NCBI GenBank assembly: GCA_902577285.1
Contig: CACGYL010000008.1
Coordinates: 1 to 39,296, forward strand
Length of the DNA stretch: 39,296 nucleotides
Reading direction: 5' to 3'
Source of the DNA: an uncultured Pelagibacteraceae bacterium
Lineage (GTDB): Bacteria; Pseudomonadota; Alphaproteobacteria; Pelagibacterales; Pelagibacteraceae
Shown: piece by piece, positions 1 through 8,732 of the stretch
Layout of the letters: the number at the start of each line of letters is the position of its first letter
Position numbering within the stretch: the stretch's first letter is position 1
Position numbers and translations under genes: made by a program
Notes under the pieces: generated by a model
Databases searched by the model: none
Told to the model about the DNA's origin: nothing
What the model saw: the letters and a program-made list of their open reading frames with translations, nothing else

Positions 1-342
1 AACAATTATAAGTTCAAAAAAAATAATTAAGCTAATTAATAAGCCAACTGGTATATGGGTTCCACCATCCCACCTTGAGCTAAACCACTGACCTTTTTGT
101 TCAGCTACGTTTAACATCATTACTACAAATAAAAATAAAACTGCAACTGCTCCAACATAAACTATAAGCATTATCATGCCTAAAAATTCTGCACCTATCA
201 TAATAAACAAACAGGATATACTAATGAAATCTAGGATTAAAAAAAATACGGAGTGAACTGTATTTTTTGAGACTGTTACCATGACTGCAGAAACAATAGC
301 TATTAAGGAGAAAATATAGAAGAAAACTGAGTGTGCAATCAT
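1..342 (-). CDS. nuoJ: NADH-quinone oxidoreductase subunit J (3' end cut by window edge)
   Basis: Membrane subunit of respiratory complex I; NuoJ contributes to the coupling between the quinone site and the proton-pumping arm. The minus-strand frame opens with ATG at 340-342, begins MIAHSVFFYIF, and stays open for 114 codons to position 1. It shows three hydrophobic helices and the family-typical stretch GAEFLGMIMLIVYVGAVAVL (about residues 51-70), followed by a short Leu/Phe/Val run. The start lies 4 bp after the nuoI stop, so it is translated from the nuo transcript. The C-terminal part (family length about 165-205 residues) is outside the window. Identification is firm from motif and position. 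Confidence 0.93.
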   Translation of the reverse strand, partial: MIAHSVFFYIFSLIAIVSAVMVTVSKNTVHSVFFLILDFISISCLFIMIGAEFLGMIMLIVYVGAVAVLFLFVVMMLNVAEQKGQWFSSRWDGGTHIPVGLLISLIIFFELIIV

Positions 343-346
343 AAGA

Positions 347-832
347 TTACCTGTGAGAACTATCAGCCTTTATATTAGCAGCTAAAATATTTTCCCACCT
401 GTCTCCATTTTCCAAGAGTTTTTCTTTTGTATAATAAAGCTCTTCTCTCGACTCTGTTGCAAACTCAAAATTAGGACCTTGAACAATTGCATCTACAGGA
501 CAAGACTCCTCACAAAGTCCACAGTATATACACTTAAGCATATCAATGTCATATCTTACAGTTTTTCTACTACCATCATCTCTTTCCTTCGACTCAATTG
601 TAATAGCTTGGGCTGGACATACAGCTTCGCATAGCTTACACGCTATGCATCTTTCTTCACCGTTAGGATATCTTCTAAGAGCATGTTCTCCTCTAGACCT
701 TGTTCCTAAGGATCCCTTTTCAAAAGGATAATTGATTGTCTTCTTTGCCTTAAAAGTCTCTTTTATTGCAATTAATAAACCAGTCACAAAATCAATCATG
801 AATATAGTTTTTAATAGTCGTGAAATTTTCAT
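347..832 (-). CDS. nuoI: NADH-quinone oxidoreductase subunit I
   Basis: Complex I peripheral-arm subunit carrying two [4Fe-4S] clusters (N6a and N6b) that pass electrons from NuoG towards NuoB. Both ferredoxin motifs are complete: C62, C65, C68, C72 ([12 protein letters not shown]) and C101, C104, C107, C111 ([12 protein letters not shown]). At 161 residues it has the length usual in alphaproteobacteria. The N-terminal segment (about 8-28) is amphipathic/hydrophobic, as expected for the part lying on the membrane. It directly abuts nuoH (stop of nuoH at 833) and precedes nuoJ by 4 bp. Nothing unusual was seen. Confidence 0.97.
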   Translation of the reverse strand: MKISRLLKTIFMIDFVTGLLIAIKETFKAKKTINYPFEKGSLGTRSRGEHALRRYPNGEERCIACKLCEAVCPAQAITIESKERDDGSRKTVRYDIDMLKCIYCGLCEESCPVDAIVQGPNFEFATESREELYYTKEKLLENGDRWENILAANIKADSSHR

Positions 833-1834
833 TTATTTTCCCGGTATTAGATCAAAATATAGTAAAAAACTTGAAGTTAAAACAACATAAAACAATGAAA
901 ATGGAAGAAATATTTTCCAACCAAGCTTCATTAATTGGTCATATCTGTATCTTGGAACGGTTGCTTTAACTAACGCAAATAAAATAAATAAAAATAATAT
1001 TTTAAAGATTAGCCAAAATGGACCTGGAATAGCATTAAATGGGAAGATATCTATTGGAGATAACCATCCACCTAAAAATAAAACTGATCCCATTGCACAC
1101 ATTAACAAAATATTTGCATACTCTCCTAACCAAAACATAGCATACATCATTCCTGAATATTCAGTTTGATATCCTGCCACTAATTCTGCTTCTGCTTCTG
1201 GTAAATCAAATGGAGGACGATTTGTTTCTGCTAGTGCAGAAATAAAAAAAATTACAAACATAGGAAACAAAGGGATTACAAACCATAAATTTTGTTGTGC
1301 CATAACGATGTCACTTAAATTTAAAGATCCAACACATAACAGAACGTTTATAATTATTACTCCTATTGAAACTTCATATGATACCATTTGTGCAGCAGAT
1401 CTGATTGCACCTAAAAAAGGGTATTTAGAATTAGAGGCCCATCCTCCCATAATTATTCCATATACACCTAATGATGAAACCGCGAAAAGATATAAAATAC
1501 CAACATTAATGTCAGCTAGAACAAAATCTTCGTCAAATGGTATTACAGCCCATGATATTAATGCTAATGTCATAGTCACGACTGGAGCTAATACAAATAC
1601 AAGCTTGTTTGAGCTTGCAGGTATTATTATTTCTTTAAAGATATATTTTAATGCATCAGCTAATGATTGGAATAAACCAAATGGACCAACAACATTGGGT
1701 CCTCTTCGTTTTTGTACAAAGGCCCAAACTCTTCTATCAAGCCAAACTATCATTGCTACAGAAACTAAAACAGGTACTAATAAAAATAAAATTTTATAAA
1801 CTTCGGAAAATAATATTGAAAAATAAGAGTCCAT
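833..1834 (-). CDS. nuoH: NADH-quinone oxidoreductase subunit H
   Basis: Membrane subunit of complex I that, with NuoB and NuoD, forms the quinone entry chamber. The 333-residue product has about eight hydrophobic helices and hallmark segments such as [20 protein letters not shown] (43-62), followed by the loop [20 protein letters not shown] (around residues 202-221), rich in the acidic residues that line the quinone channel. Length matches the family. The ATG shares one base with the nuoG stop, so the two are translationally coupled. Identification is secure. Confidence 0.97.
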   Translation of the reverse strand: MDSYFSILFSEVYKILFLLVPVLVSVAMIVWLDRRVWAFVQKRRGPNVVGPFGLFQSLADALKYIFKEIIIPASSNKLVFVLAPVVTMTLALISWAVIPFDEDFVLADINVGILYLFAVSSLGVYGIIMGGWASNSKYPFLGAIRSAAQMVSYEVSIGVIIINVLLCVGSLNLSDIVMAQQNLWFVIPLFPMFVIFFISALAETNRPPFDLPEAEAELVAGYQTEYSGMMYAMFWLGEYANILLMCAMGSVLFLGGWLSPIDIFPFNAIPGPFWLIFKILFLFILFALVKATVPRYRYDQLMKLGWKIFLPFSLFYVVLTSSFLLYFDLIPGK

Positions 1835-3861
1835 TAACCCTCTGTTCCCGTTTTTTTCAAATTAGCTCTTGCGTATCTACACTCTGACATTGTTTTGGAT
1901 GCACGGGCAATGGTATTAGAATAGTAATAATCAATATCTTCAACTAATATTTTTCCATCATTCAAATTATATTTAAGAACTTCAAAATTTTTAATATTTT
2001 GATTATTTAAATGGTTTTGCATAGATTTTAGTAGTTCATCTTTATTGTTAAACAGAGGATTTCCAAGGATAGTTGAGGATAATTCATTAATTATTTGCCA
2101 ATCTTCTTTAGCTTCTCCAGGAGGATATGAGGCTTTATATGCTTTTTGAAGCTTTCCTTCTAAGTTGGTGAAATAACCATCTTGTTCCGTATATGCAGCA
2201 CCAGGTAATATTATATCTGCCATATCCGCACCATTATCGCCATGACTTCCAATATAAATTATAAATTCATTATTTTTTCTAATTTTGAGGTTATCTTGAC
2301 CTAATAAAAAAATAACTTCTACGTCACCATCCTCAATTTTTTTAAGAGTTTTATTACTTCCATCATTTGATGAAAAAATTCCTAAATCATAAGAACCAAC
2401 AGCAGATGCTTCGGTTGATAAAATATTTAGTGCATTCCAATTATCATCAATTTTATTAATACTAGTTAAATATTTTTTTAACTCTTCAAATATATATGCG
2501 CCATTGTTGCTATTTAATATTGATTGACCTAAGATAATTATAGGTTTTTCTGAATTGGTAATTTTGTTTGAAAGATCGTGTTTATTTTCAATAATTTTAT
2601 TTATTACTTTCGAATCATTTTCTAAAACTTTGTAAGGATAAGTTAAATCACCCACATCCCCTAAAGAAAGTATTTCAAGTTTATTATTTAAATACGCTTT
2701 TCTTATTCGTGAGTTTAATATAGTTGCCTCAAATCTCGGGTTTGTGCCTATTAATAATATAAGATCACTTTCTTCAATCCCCTCAATACTAGAGTTAAAT
2801 AGGTAGTTATTTCTATTTTCAAAATTTATGTAAGTATGATTAGCTCTACAGTCTAAATAGCTAGAATTTAAAGTTTTTTGAAATAAATTTTTAACAGCAA
2901 ACATTGTTTCCATGTTTGTCATGTCACCGGTTAAACCAACTATTTTGTTTGGTGATGTTTTTAAAATTTTTGCTTTGATTTTTTTGTATGCATTTTGCCA
3001 ACTTATTTCTTCAAAATTTCCATTATTTTTAATATATGGAATGTCTAGTCGTTGATTTTTTAATCCATCACACGCATATCTTGTTTTATCAGAAATCCAC
3101 TCCTCATTAATTTCCTCATTAATTCTTGGTAAAACTCTTTTTACTTCCCAATCGTAAGTATCCACTCTAATGTTTGACCCAATAGCATCCATAACATCAA
3201 TTGTTTCGGTTTTTTTAAGTTCCCAAGGTCTTGCCTCGAACACATAAGGTTTAGAAGTTAATGCACCAACTGGACATAAATCAATTACATTAGCTGACAT
3301 TTCAGATTCCATGGATTTCTCTAAATATGTCGTAATTTCCATATTTTCTCCACGTCCGATCGCTCCTAATTCTGGCACTCCCGCTACTTCAGTAGCAAAT
3401 CTAATACATCTAGTACAATGAATACATCTAGTCATTTGAGTTTTTATTAATGGACCCATGTACTTTTCAGGTACATATCTTTTATTCTCTTTAAATCGTG
3501 ATTTATCAATTCCATAAAACATTGATTGATCCTGTAAATCACACTCACCACCCTGATCACAAACAGGACAATCCAAAGGATGGTTAGCCAACAAAAATTC
3601 CATCACACCTTTTCTTGCTTTTTCAACTTTTTCTGTATTTGTTTTTATAACCATACCTTCGGCTGCAGGCATTGCACATGAAGCTATAGGTTTTGGCGAC
3701 TTTTCCATTTCAACTAAACACATTCGACAATTACCAGCTATGGAAAGTTTTTCATGATAACAAAATCTTGGTATCTCAGCACCTGCTTGTTCACAAGCTT
3801 GGAGTACTGTTAGACCATCTTCAACTTCAATATCAATATCGTTAACTTTTAATTTAGGCAT
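1834..3861 (-). CDS. nuoG: NADH-quinone oxidoreductase subunit G
   Basis: Large iron-sulfur subunit of the complex I peripheral arm. Visible clusters: a plant-type [2Fe-2S] site (C34, C45, C48, C62), the His-Cys [4Fe-4S] site (H94, C98, C101, C107) and a further [4Fe-4S] site (C146, C149, C152, C196). The rest is a molybdopterin-oxidoreductase-like fold with no sign of an active cofactor site, as is normal for NuoG. At 675 residues it is the short alphaproteobacterial/mitochondrial form, not the about 900-residue enterobacterial form, and the extra N7 cluster cysteines were not noticed. The region after residue 300 is rich in Asn, Lys and Ile, reflecting AT pressure. Its start overlaps the nuoF stop by 8 bp. 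Confidence 0.96.
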   Translation of the reverse strand: MPKLKVNDIDIEVEDGLTVLQACEQAGAEIPRFCYHEKLSIAGNCRMCLVEMEKSPKPIASCAMPAAEGMVIKTNTEKVEKARKGVMEFLLANHPLDCPVCDQGGECDLQDQSMFYGIDKSRFKENKRYVPEKYMGPLIKTQMTRCIHCTRCIRFATEVAGVPELGAIGRGENMEITTYLEKSMESEMSANVIDLCPVGALTSKPYVFEARPWELKKTETIDVMDAIGSNIRVDTYDWEVKRVLPRINEEINEEWISDKTRYACDGLKNQRLDIPYIKNNGNFEEISWQNAYKKIKAKILKTSPNKIVGLTGDMTNMETMFAVKNLFQKTLNSSYLDCRANHTYINFENRNNYLFNSSIEGIEESDLILLIGTNPRFEATILNSRIRKAYLNNKLEILSLGDVGDLTYPYKVLENDSKVINKIIENKHDLSNKITNSEKPIIILGQSILNSNNGAYIFEELKKYLTSINKIDDNWNALNILSTEASAVGSYDLGIFSSNDGSNKTLKKIEDGDVEVIFLLGQDNLKIRKNNEFIIYIGSHGDNGADMADIILPGAAYTEQDGYFTNLEGKLQKAYKASYPPGEAKEDWQIINELSSTILGNPLFNNKDELLKSMQNHLNNQNIKNFEVLKYNLNDGKILVEDIDYYYSNTIARASKTMSECRYARANLKKTGTEG

Positions 3862-5185
3862 TTTCCTTTTCTAATAAATGTTGATCAACAAGGTATGGAA
3901 TATTTTTGTTTTTTTTTACAACAGGATCAAATTTATTTCTTTCAAGTATTTCATTTTTAAAATGTCTGATTAATCCTTGAACCGGCCAAGAGGAACCTTC
4001 GCCAAATGCACAAATAGTATGACCTTCTATTTGTTTTGTTACATCAAAAAGCATATCTACTTCATCTGGGGTTGCCTCACCTGCTGCCATTCTTTCCAAC
4101 ATTCTCCACATCCATCCAGATCCTTCCCTGCATGGAGTACACTGACCACAACTTTCATGTTTATAAAATCTAGCTATTCTTGCCATACACTTAATAATGT
4201 CTTGGTCGTTGTTAATTACAACAATACCGGCTGTTCCTAGTCCTGTTTTATTTTCAACACATGCATCAAAATCCATTTTTATATTGTCACAAATTTCTTT
4301 AGGTAACATTGGCATTGAAGAACCACCGGGTATTACAGCTTTGAGATTGTCCCATCCACCAACTACACCTCCAGCGTGGGTTTCAATTAATTCCTTAAGT
4401 GGAACTCCCATTTCTTCCTCAACGTTACATGGGTTATTGACATTTCCAGAAATGCAATAAATTTTTGTTCCAGTGTTTTTAGCTCTTCCAAGTGAACTAA
4501 ACCATTTTGCACCTCTTCTTAGAATTGTAGGAACAGCTGCAACAGTCTCAACATTATTTATGATAGTAGGACATCCATATAATCCAATTAACGCAGGAAA
4601 TGGTGGCTTTAATCTTGGTTGACCCTTTTTTCCTTCTAAACTCTCAAGTAGTGCAGTTTCTTCACCACAAATATAAGCACCTGCACCATAATGAATATAA
4701 ATATCTAAATCCCATCCTGAATTTAAAGCATTTTTACCAATTAATTTGTTTTTATAAGCCTCATCGATTGCAGTTTGAAGTTTTTGTCCTTCATTAAAAT
4801 ATTCACCTCTAATATAAATATAACATTTATGAGCATTAACTGCGTAAGAAGCAATTAAACATCCCTCTATTAATTTGTGAGGTTCAAATCTTAGTATATC
4901 TCTATCTTTGCACGTTCCCGGTTCTGATTCATCGGCATTGATAACTAGGTAATGTGGTCTAGACCCTACTTCTTTAGGTGCAAATGACCATTTTAAACCA
5001 GTTGGAAAACCAGCTCCACCACGTCCTCTAAGCTCTGAAGATTTAACTTCATTTATTATCCACTCTCTTCCTTTTTCTAAAATTTCTTTTGTTCCATTCC
5101 AATCATTTCTTAATTTAGAAGATTCAATATCAGCACCACTGTCGTTGTACAAATTTTGAAATATTCTATCTTCGTCTTTAAGCAT
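3854..5185 (-). CDS. nuoF: NADH-quinone oxidoreductase subunit F
   Basis: NADH-binding flavoprotein of complex I: it oxidises NADH through FMN and passes electrons to its own [4Fe-4S] cluster N3. The FMN/NADH glycine-rich segment [14 protein letters not shown] (53-66) and the second conserved segment [19 protein letters not shown] (167-185) are present. Cluster N3 is provided by C346, C349, C352 ([12 protein letters not shown]) and C392. The 443-residue length is typical. The gene overlaps both nuoE (8 bp at its start) and nuoG (8 bp at its end), in keeping with one tightly coupled operon. Confidence 0.97.
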   Translation of the reverse strand: MLKDEDRIFQNLYNDSGADIESSKLRNDWNGTKEILEKGREWIINEVKSSELRGRGGAGFPTGLKWSFAPKEVGSRPHYLVINADESEPGTCKDRDILRFEPHKLIEGCLIASYAVNAHKCYIYIRGEYFNEGQKLQTAIDEAYKNKLIGKNALNSGWDLDIYIHYGAGAYICGEETALLESLEGKKGQPRLKPPFPALIGLYGCPTIINNVETVAAVPTILRRGAKWFSSLGRAKNTGTKIYCISGNVNNPCNVEEEMGVPLKELIETHAGGVVGGWDNLKAVIPGGSSMPMLPKEICDNIKMDFDACVENKTGLGTAGIVVINNDQDIIKCMARIARFYKHESCGQCTPCREGSGWMWRMLERMAAGEATPDEVDMLFDVTKQIEGHTICAFGEGSSWPVQGLIRHFKNEILERNKFDPVVKKNKNIPYLVDQHLLEKENA

Positions 5186-5786
5186 TTTTGTTACCTAATA
5201 AAGTTTTTCTATTGTTAACTGGTTCTGCATTTATTCTTCCAGAATAAGACCCTGATTTTGGGATTTTATTTTGGTATATCGTCTCAATTATTTCTTCAAG
5301 TTTTTTATCGTTCAAATCTTCATAATAATCGTCATTAACTTGCATCATTGGGGCGTTAACACATGCACCCAAACATTCAACTTCCATCCAAGAAATTTTT
5401 CCATCCTCAGATAATACATTCTCTTTTTCTGATATTTTATTTTTACAAACTTTTACTAAATCATACGCTCCTCTAAGCATACAAGGTGTTGTGGTACAAA
5501 CTTGAAAGAAATATTTACCAACTGGTGATAAATTATACATTGAATAAAAAGTTGCAACTTCATAAACTTTTATATATGGCATGTCTAAAAATTTAGCTAT
5601 ATATTTCATTGCTTGTAATGGTATCCAATTGTCATTTTGTCTTTGAGCTATATATAACAAAGCCATTACTGCACTCTGTTGTTTTCCTTTTGGATAATTA
5701 GAAACAATTTTATTTGCTGCCTCCATGCTTTTATCGCTAAATTCAAAGGTTTCAGGCTGTTCTTTGTGAATTTTTTTTACGCTCAT
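5178..5786 (-). CDS. nuoE: NADH-quinone oxidoreductase subunit E
   Basis: Thioredoxin-fold [2Fe-2S] subunit (cluster N1a) of the complex I NADH-dehydrogenase module. Cluster ligands C97, C102, C138 and C142 are visible in [12 protein letters not shown] and [13 protein letters not shown]. It has 202 residues, longer than the 166-residue E. coli form because of a short C-terminal tail (about 160-202) rich in Lys and Asn, like other alphaproteobacterial NuoE proteins. The start overlaps the nuoD stop by 4 bp (ATGA) and the end overlaps nuoF by 8 bp. Confidence 0.96.
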   Translation of the reverse strand: MSVKKIHKEQPETFEFSDKSMEAANKIVSNYPKGKQQSAVMALLYIAQRQNDNWIPLQAMKYIAKFLDMPYIKVYEVATFYSMYNLSPVGKYFFQVCTTTPCMLRGAYDLVKVCKNKISEKENVLSEDGKISWMEVECLGACVNAPMMQVNDDYYEDLNDKKLEEIIETIYQNKIPKSGSYSGRINAEPVNNRKTLLGNKNA

Positions 5787-6958
5787 CTGTCAACCTCTCC
5801 AAAAACAATATCCATTGAACCCAAAACTGCTGGTACATCAGCAAGCATGTGTCCTTTTATTAAGTAATCCATAGCTTGAAGATGGGTAAATCCAGGAGCT
5901 CTGATTTTGCATTTATATGGTTTGCTTGAACCATCTGAAATTAGATAAACACCAAATTCTCCTTTTGGTGCCTCAACTGCCGCATATATTTCATCTTTTT
6001 CAACCCTGTATCCTTCTGTAAATAACTTAAAATGATGGATTAAAGCCTCCATAGACTGTTTAAGTTCCCTTTTTGGTGGAGGAGAAATCTTTCCATCTTC
6101 TGTTTTAATTGGACCTTTTGGAATATTTTTTAAACACTGTTTAATAATTTTTACGCTTTCTCTCATTTCTTCAATTCTGCAAAGATATCTGTCATAACAA
6201 TCTCCATTTTTTCCAACAGGAATTTTAAATTCTAAATCATCATAACAATCATAAGGTTGACTTCTTCTCAAATCCCAAGCTACACCAGAACCTCTTAACA
6301 TTACTCCTGAAAAAGAATAATCTAGTGCATCTTGTTTGGATACAATTCCTATATCTACATTTCTTTGTTTAAATATTCTGTTATCGGTAAGTAAAGTTTC
6401 TAAATCATCAATAATTTTTGGGAATTTTTCACAAAATTCTCCTATATCACTATCAAGTCCACTTGGAAGATCTTTATGTACTCCGCCAGCTCTAAAATAG
6501 TTGGCATGTAATCTTGATCCAGAAACCCTTTCATAAAATCCCATCAATTTTTCTCTTTCCTCAAATCCCCATAATGTTGGTGTTAAAGCTCCAACGTCCA
6601 TTGCTTGAGTGGTTACATTTAATATATGGCTTAATATACGACCTATTTCACAAAAGATTACTCTTATATATTTTGCTCTAGCAGGAACCTCGATATTAAG
6701 AATTTTTTCTATAGCTAAAGCAAAAGCATGTTCTTGATTCATTGGTGCCACATAATCAAGACGATCAAAATATGGAACAGCCTGAATATATGTTTTATTT
6801 TCTATTAACTTCTCAGTGCCTCTATGTAATAAACCAATATGAGGGTCAGCTTTTTCAACAATTTCTCCATCTAATTGAAGTATTAATCTCAATACTCCAT
6901 GTGCCGCTGGATGCTGTGGTCCAAAATTTAAATTTAGGGTTTTTTTTTCTTTAGCCAT
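5783..6958 (-). CDS. nuoD: NADH-quinone oxidoreductase subunit D
   Basis: 49-kDa-type subunit of complex I, derived from the NiFe-hydrogenase large subunit, forming the quinone-reduction site with NuoB. Conserved segments seen are [15 protein letters not shown] (about 11-25), with the quinone-site histidine, and [14 protein letters not shown] (about 41-54). [15 protein letters not shown] follows and carries the quinone-binding tyrosine. The 391-residue protein ends FGEVDR, the family's usual C-terminus. It is a separate gene from nuoC, as in alphaproteobacteria and mitochondria and unlike the fused nuoCD of enterobacteria. It shares one base with nuoC. Confidence 0.97.
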   Translation of the reverse strand: MAKEKKTLNLNFGPQHPAAHGVLRLILQLDGEIVEKADPHIGLLHRGTEKLIENKTYIQAVPYFDRLDYVAPMNQEHAFALAIEKILNIEVPARAKYIRVIFCEIGRILSHILNVTTQAMDVGALTPTLWGFEEREKLMGFYERVSGSRLHANYFRAGGVHKDLPSGLDSDIGEFCEKFPKIIDDLETLLTDNRIFKQRNVDIGIVSKQDALDYSFSGVMLRGSGVAWDLRRSQPYDCYDDLEFKIPVGKNGDCYDRYLCRIEEMRESVKIIKQCLKNIPKGPIKTEDGKISPPPKRELKQSMEALIHHFKLFTEGYRVEKDEIYAAVEAPKGEFGVYLISDGSSKPYKCKIRAPGFTHLQAMDYLIKGHMLADVPAVLGSMDIVFGEVDR

Positions 6959-7548
6959 TAGCTTTTTTTAATTTCTTTAATATACTTTGTTCCTTCCCAA
7001 GGACTTTCATAATCAAAATTTCTATAATTTTGCTCTAATTTTACAGGTTCATAGATCACTTTTTTTTGCTCCTCGCTATATCGAACCTCGTTATGACCAG
7101 TAAGAGGAAAATCTTTTCTTAAAGGATGACCTTCAAAACCATAATCAGTTAAAATTCTTCTTAAATCAGGATGATTTTTAAAGTTTAACCCATACATATC
7201 AAAAACTTCTCTTTCCATCCAATTTGCAGATGGAAAAATTGAGGTTAACGAAGAAATTACTTCATTTTCTTTGATAGAATAATCAATAATAATTCTGTGA
7301 TTATACTCATGACTTAATAGTAGATAAACCATCTTAAATCTATTTTCATTTTCAGGATAATCTACAGCAGTAATATCAATTAATTGTCTAAATTTAGTTT
7401 CCTTGTTGGTCTTTAAAAAAGAAATTACTTCAATTAACTCATCCTGATTAATATTTAAATAAATATTATTATGTTTAATAAAAGAATTATTTATTTTAGA
7501 AGTTAATTCAGAATTTATAAACTTTTCCAAGTCTGCGAGATTTTTCAT
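6958..7548 (-). CDS. nuoC: NADH-quinone oxidoreductase subunit C
   Basis: 30-kDa-type structural subunit of the complex I hydrophilic arm. The family signature is present: [20 protein letters not shown], followed by [20 protein letters not shown] and then LTG. It has 196 residues. The N-terminal half is Asn/Ile/Lys rich and poorly conserved, as in the family. It ends one base into nuoD and begins 2 bp after the nuoB stop, so it is co-transcribed. Identification rests on the signature and its place in the operon. Confidence 0.96.
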   Translation of the reverse strand: MKNLADLEKFINSELTSKINNSFIKHNNIYLNINQDELIEVISFLKTNKETKFRQLIDITAVDYPENENRFKMVYLLLSHEYNHRIIIDYSIKENEVISSLTSIFPSANWMEREVFDMYGLNFKNHPDLRRILTDYGFEGHPLRKDFPLTGHNEVRYSEEQKKVIYEPVKLEQNYRNFDYESPWEGTKYIKEIKKS

Positions 7549-7550
7549 TT

Positions 7551-8072
7551 TTATCTTTCTAAAGAACCTTCATTTCTAATTTTTTTCTGTAATTGTAGTA
7601 TTCCATATAACAATGCTTCAGCCGAAGGTGGACATCCTGGAACATATACATCAACTGGTACTACACGATCGCATCCTCTAACTACTGAGTAGGAATAATG
7701 ATAATAACCACCACCATTTGCACAGCTTCCCATTGATATTACATATCTGGGTTCTGGCATTTGGTCATAAACTTTTCTTAGAGCAGGAGCCATTTTATTT
7801 GTTAGAGTACCTGCAACTATCATAACATCAGATTGACGTGGTGATGCTCTGGGTGCTGCACCAAATCTTTCAAGATCATACCTTGGCATAGACGTTTGCA
7901 TCATTTCAACAGCACAACAAGCTAAACCAAATGTCATCCAATGTAATGAACCAGTTCTTGCCCAATTAACAAGATTATCTAATGATGTTGTTATGAAACC
8001 ATTATCACTAAAATCTTGAGCTAACTGTTTAAACTCATCAGGAATCTCTTTTTTTCTATCTCCTAAATTCAT
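7551..8072 (-). CDS. nuoB: NADH-quinone oxidoreductase subunit B
   Basis: Carries cluster N2, the terminal [4Fe-4S] cluster of complex I that reduces quinone. Ligands are the unusual tandem cysteines C52-C53 ([11 protein letters not shown]), C117 ([19 protein letters not shown]) and C147 ([15 protein letters not shown]). The 173-residue length is standard. It starts 1 bp after the nuoA stop and is followed by nuoC after 2 bp. No anomaly was seen. Confidence 0.97.
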   Translation of the reverse strand: MNLGDRKKEIPDEFKQLAQDFSDNGFITTSLDNLVNWARTGSLHWMTFGLACCAVEMMQTSMPRYDLERFGAAPRASPRQSDVMIVAGTLTNKMAPALRKVYDQMPEPRYVISMGSCANGGGYYHYSYSVVRGCDRVVPVDVYVPGCPPSAEALLYGILQLQKKIRNEGSLER

Positions 8073-8073
8073 A

Positions 8074-8442
8074 TTATTCCCAATCTAAGGCTCCCTTTTT
8101 CCACTCATAAATAAATCCTACAGTTAAAATAAATAAAAATAGCATCATGGACCAAAAACCATATAAACCAATCTCTCCAAGTGAAATTGCCCATGGGAAT
8201 AAAAACGCAATTTCTAGATCAAATATTATAAATAATATAGCAACCAAATAAAATCTGACATCAAATTCCATTCTAGAGTCATTGAATGGTTCAAAACCAC
8301 ACTCATAAGCTGAAAGTTTTTGAGGGTCTGGCTTATTTGGGGCAGCAATATAATTAATTGCAACAAAAGCAAGGCTTAAGCTTAAAGCTATTATCAAAAA
8401 TAATATTATCGGTAGATAATCTTTTAAAAATTCCGCGAGCAT
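8074..8442 (-). CDS. nuoA: NADH-quinone oxidoreductase subunit A
   Basis: Small membrane subunit of complex I with three hydrophobic helices; the first gene of the nuo operon. The segment [20 protein letters not shown] carries the conserved loop Cys and acidic residues of the quinone-chamber lid, and the protein ends [11 protein letters not shown] as in most NuoA. The start was set at ATG 8440-8442 ([11 protein letters not shown]) because an AGGA Shine-Dalgarno (8448-8451) lies 5 nt upstream. A longer frame from a TTG at 8460 would use that ribosome site as coding sequence. 122 residues, typical length. Confidence 0.95.
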   Translation of the reverse strand: MLAEFLKDYLPIILFLIIALSLSLAFVAINYIAAPNKPDPQKLSAYECGFEPFNDSRMEFDVRFYLVAILFIIFDLEIAFLFPWAISLGEIGLYGFWSMMLFLFILTVGFIYEWKKGALDWE

Positions 8443-8462
8443 TTGATTCCTATGTAACAACT

Positions 8463-8493
8463 ATTATATCAACTAAAAGTGGAGATATGTCAC
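8463..8493 (-). promoter_or_regulatory. Putative nuo operon promoter
   Basis: A perfect TATAAT (minus strand, 8463-8468) lies 20 bp upstream of the nuoA ATG, with GTGACA (8488-8493) as a possible -35 box at a 19-bp spacing, slightly longer than optimal. Transcription would start near 8456, giving a leader of only about 14 nt that still holds the AGGA ribosome site. It sits between tRNA-Asp and nuoA, so nuo could also receive read-through from the tRNAs. Based on sequence match only. Confidence 0.45.
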
Positions 8494-8521
8494 ATTTTTA
8501 AGCCTAATTTTACTTAAGTTA

Positions 8522-8598
8522 TGGCGGGAGTGAAGGGACTCGAACCCTCGGCCCCCTGCGTGACAGGCAGGTGCTCTAACCAACTGAGCTACACCCCC
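8522..8598 (-). tRNA. tRNA-Asp (GUC)
   Basis: The minus strand folds as a 77-nt cloverleaf with encoded CCA (8522-8524). The 7-bp acceptor stem GGGGGTG pairs with CACTCCC (one G-T pair). The D arm contains AGCTCAGTTGG, and the anticodon stem-loop is CCTG/CAGG-type with loop CTGTCAC, giving anticodon GTC. The T arm holds GGTTCGAGTCC. It lies 11 bp downstream of tRNA-Val and probably shares its transcript. The 80 bp to nuoA contain that operon's likely promoter. Confidence 0.96.
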
Positions 8599-8609
8599 AC
8601 AGGTGTAAA

Positions 8610-8685
8610 TGGTGGGTAGTAAAGGACTCGAACCTTTGACCCCCTCGGTGTAAACGAGATGCTCTACCAACTGAGCTAACCACCC
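8610..8685 (-). tRNA. tRNA-Val (UAC)
   Basis: A 76-nt cloverleaf on the minus strand with encoded CCA (8610-8612). The acceptor stem GGGTGGT pairs with ACTACCC, the D arm has the usual AGCTCAGTTGG, and the anticodon arm CTCG-TTTACAC-CGAG gives anticodon TAC. The T arm holds GGTTCGAGTCC. It is first of a tRNA-Val/tRNA-Asp pair between lon and nuoA. Confidence 0.96.
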
Positions 8686-8698
8686 AAATCTTGGTACT

Positions 8699-8725
8699 AT
8701 TACATCAATGGATTAACAAAGTAAA
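8699..8725 (-). promoter_or_regulatory. Possible promoter for the tRNA-Val/tRNA-Asp pair
   Basis: Minus strand TGTAAT (8699-8704) ends 13 nt before the first base of tRNA-Val, the same distance seen between the -10 box and tRNA-Leu at 14709. A weaker TTTACT (8720-8725) lies 15 bp further upstream. Spacing and box quality are only moderate; read-through from lon is an alternative. Confidence 0.35.
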
Positions 8726-8732
8726 TTGTTTA

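Noticed and set aside
8473..8670. A 65-codon minus-strand open frame
   Set aside because: It runs through both tRNA-Val and tRNA-Asp; the tRNA folds explain the sequence and the peptide is a shadow.
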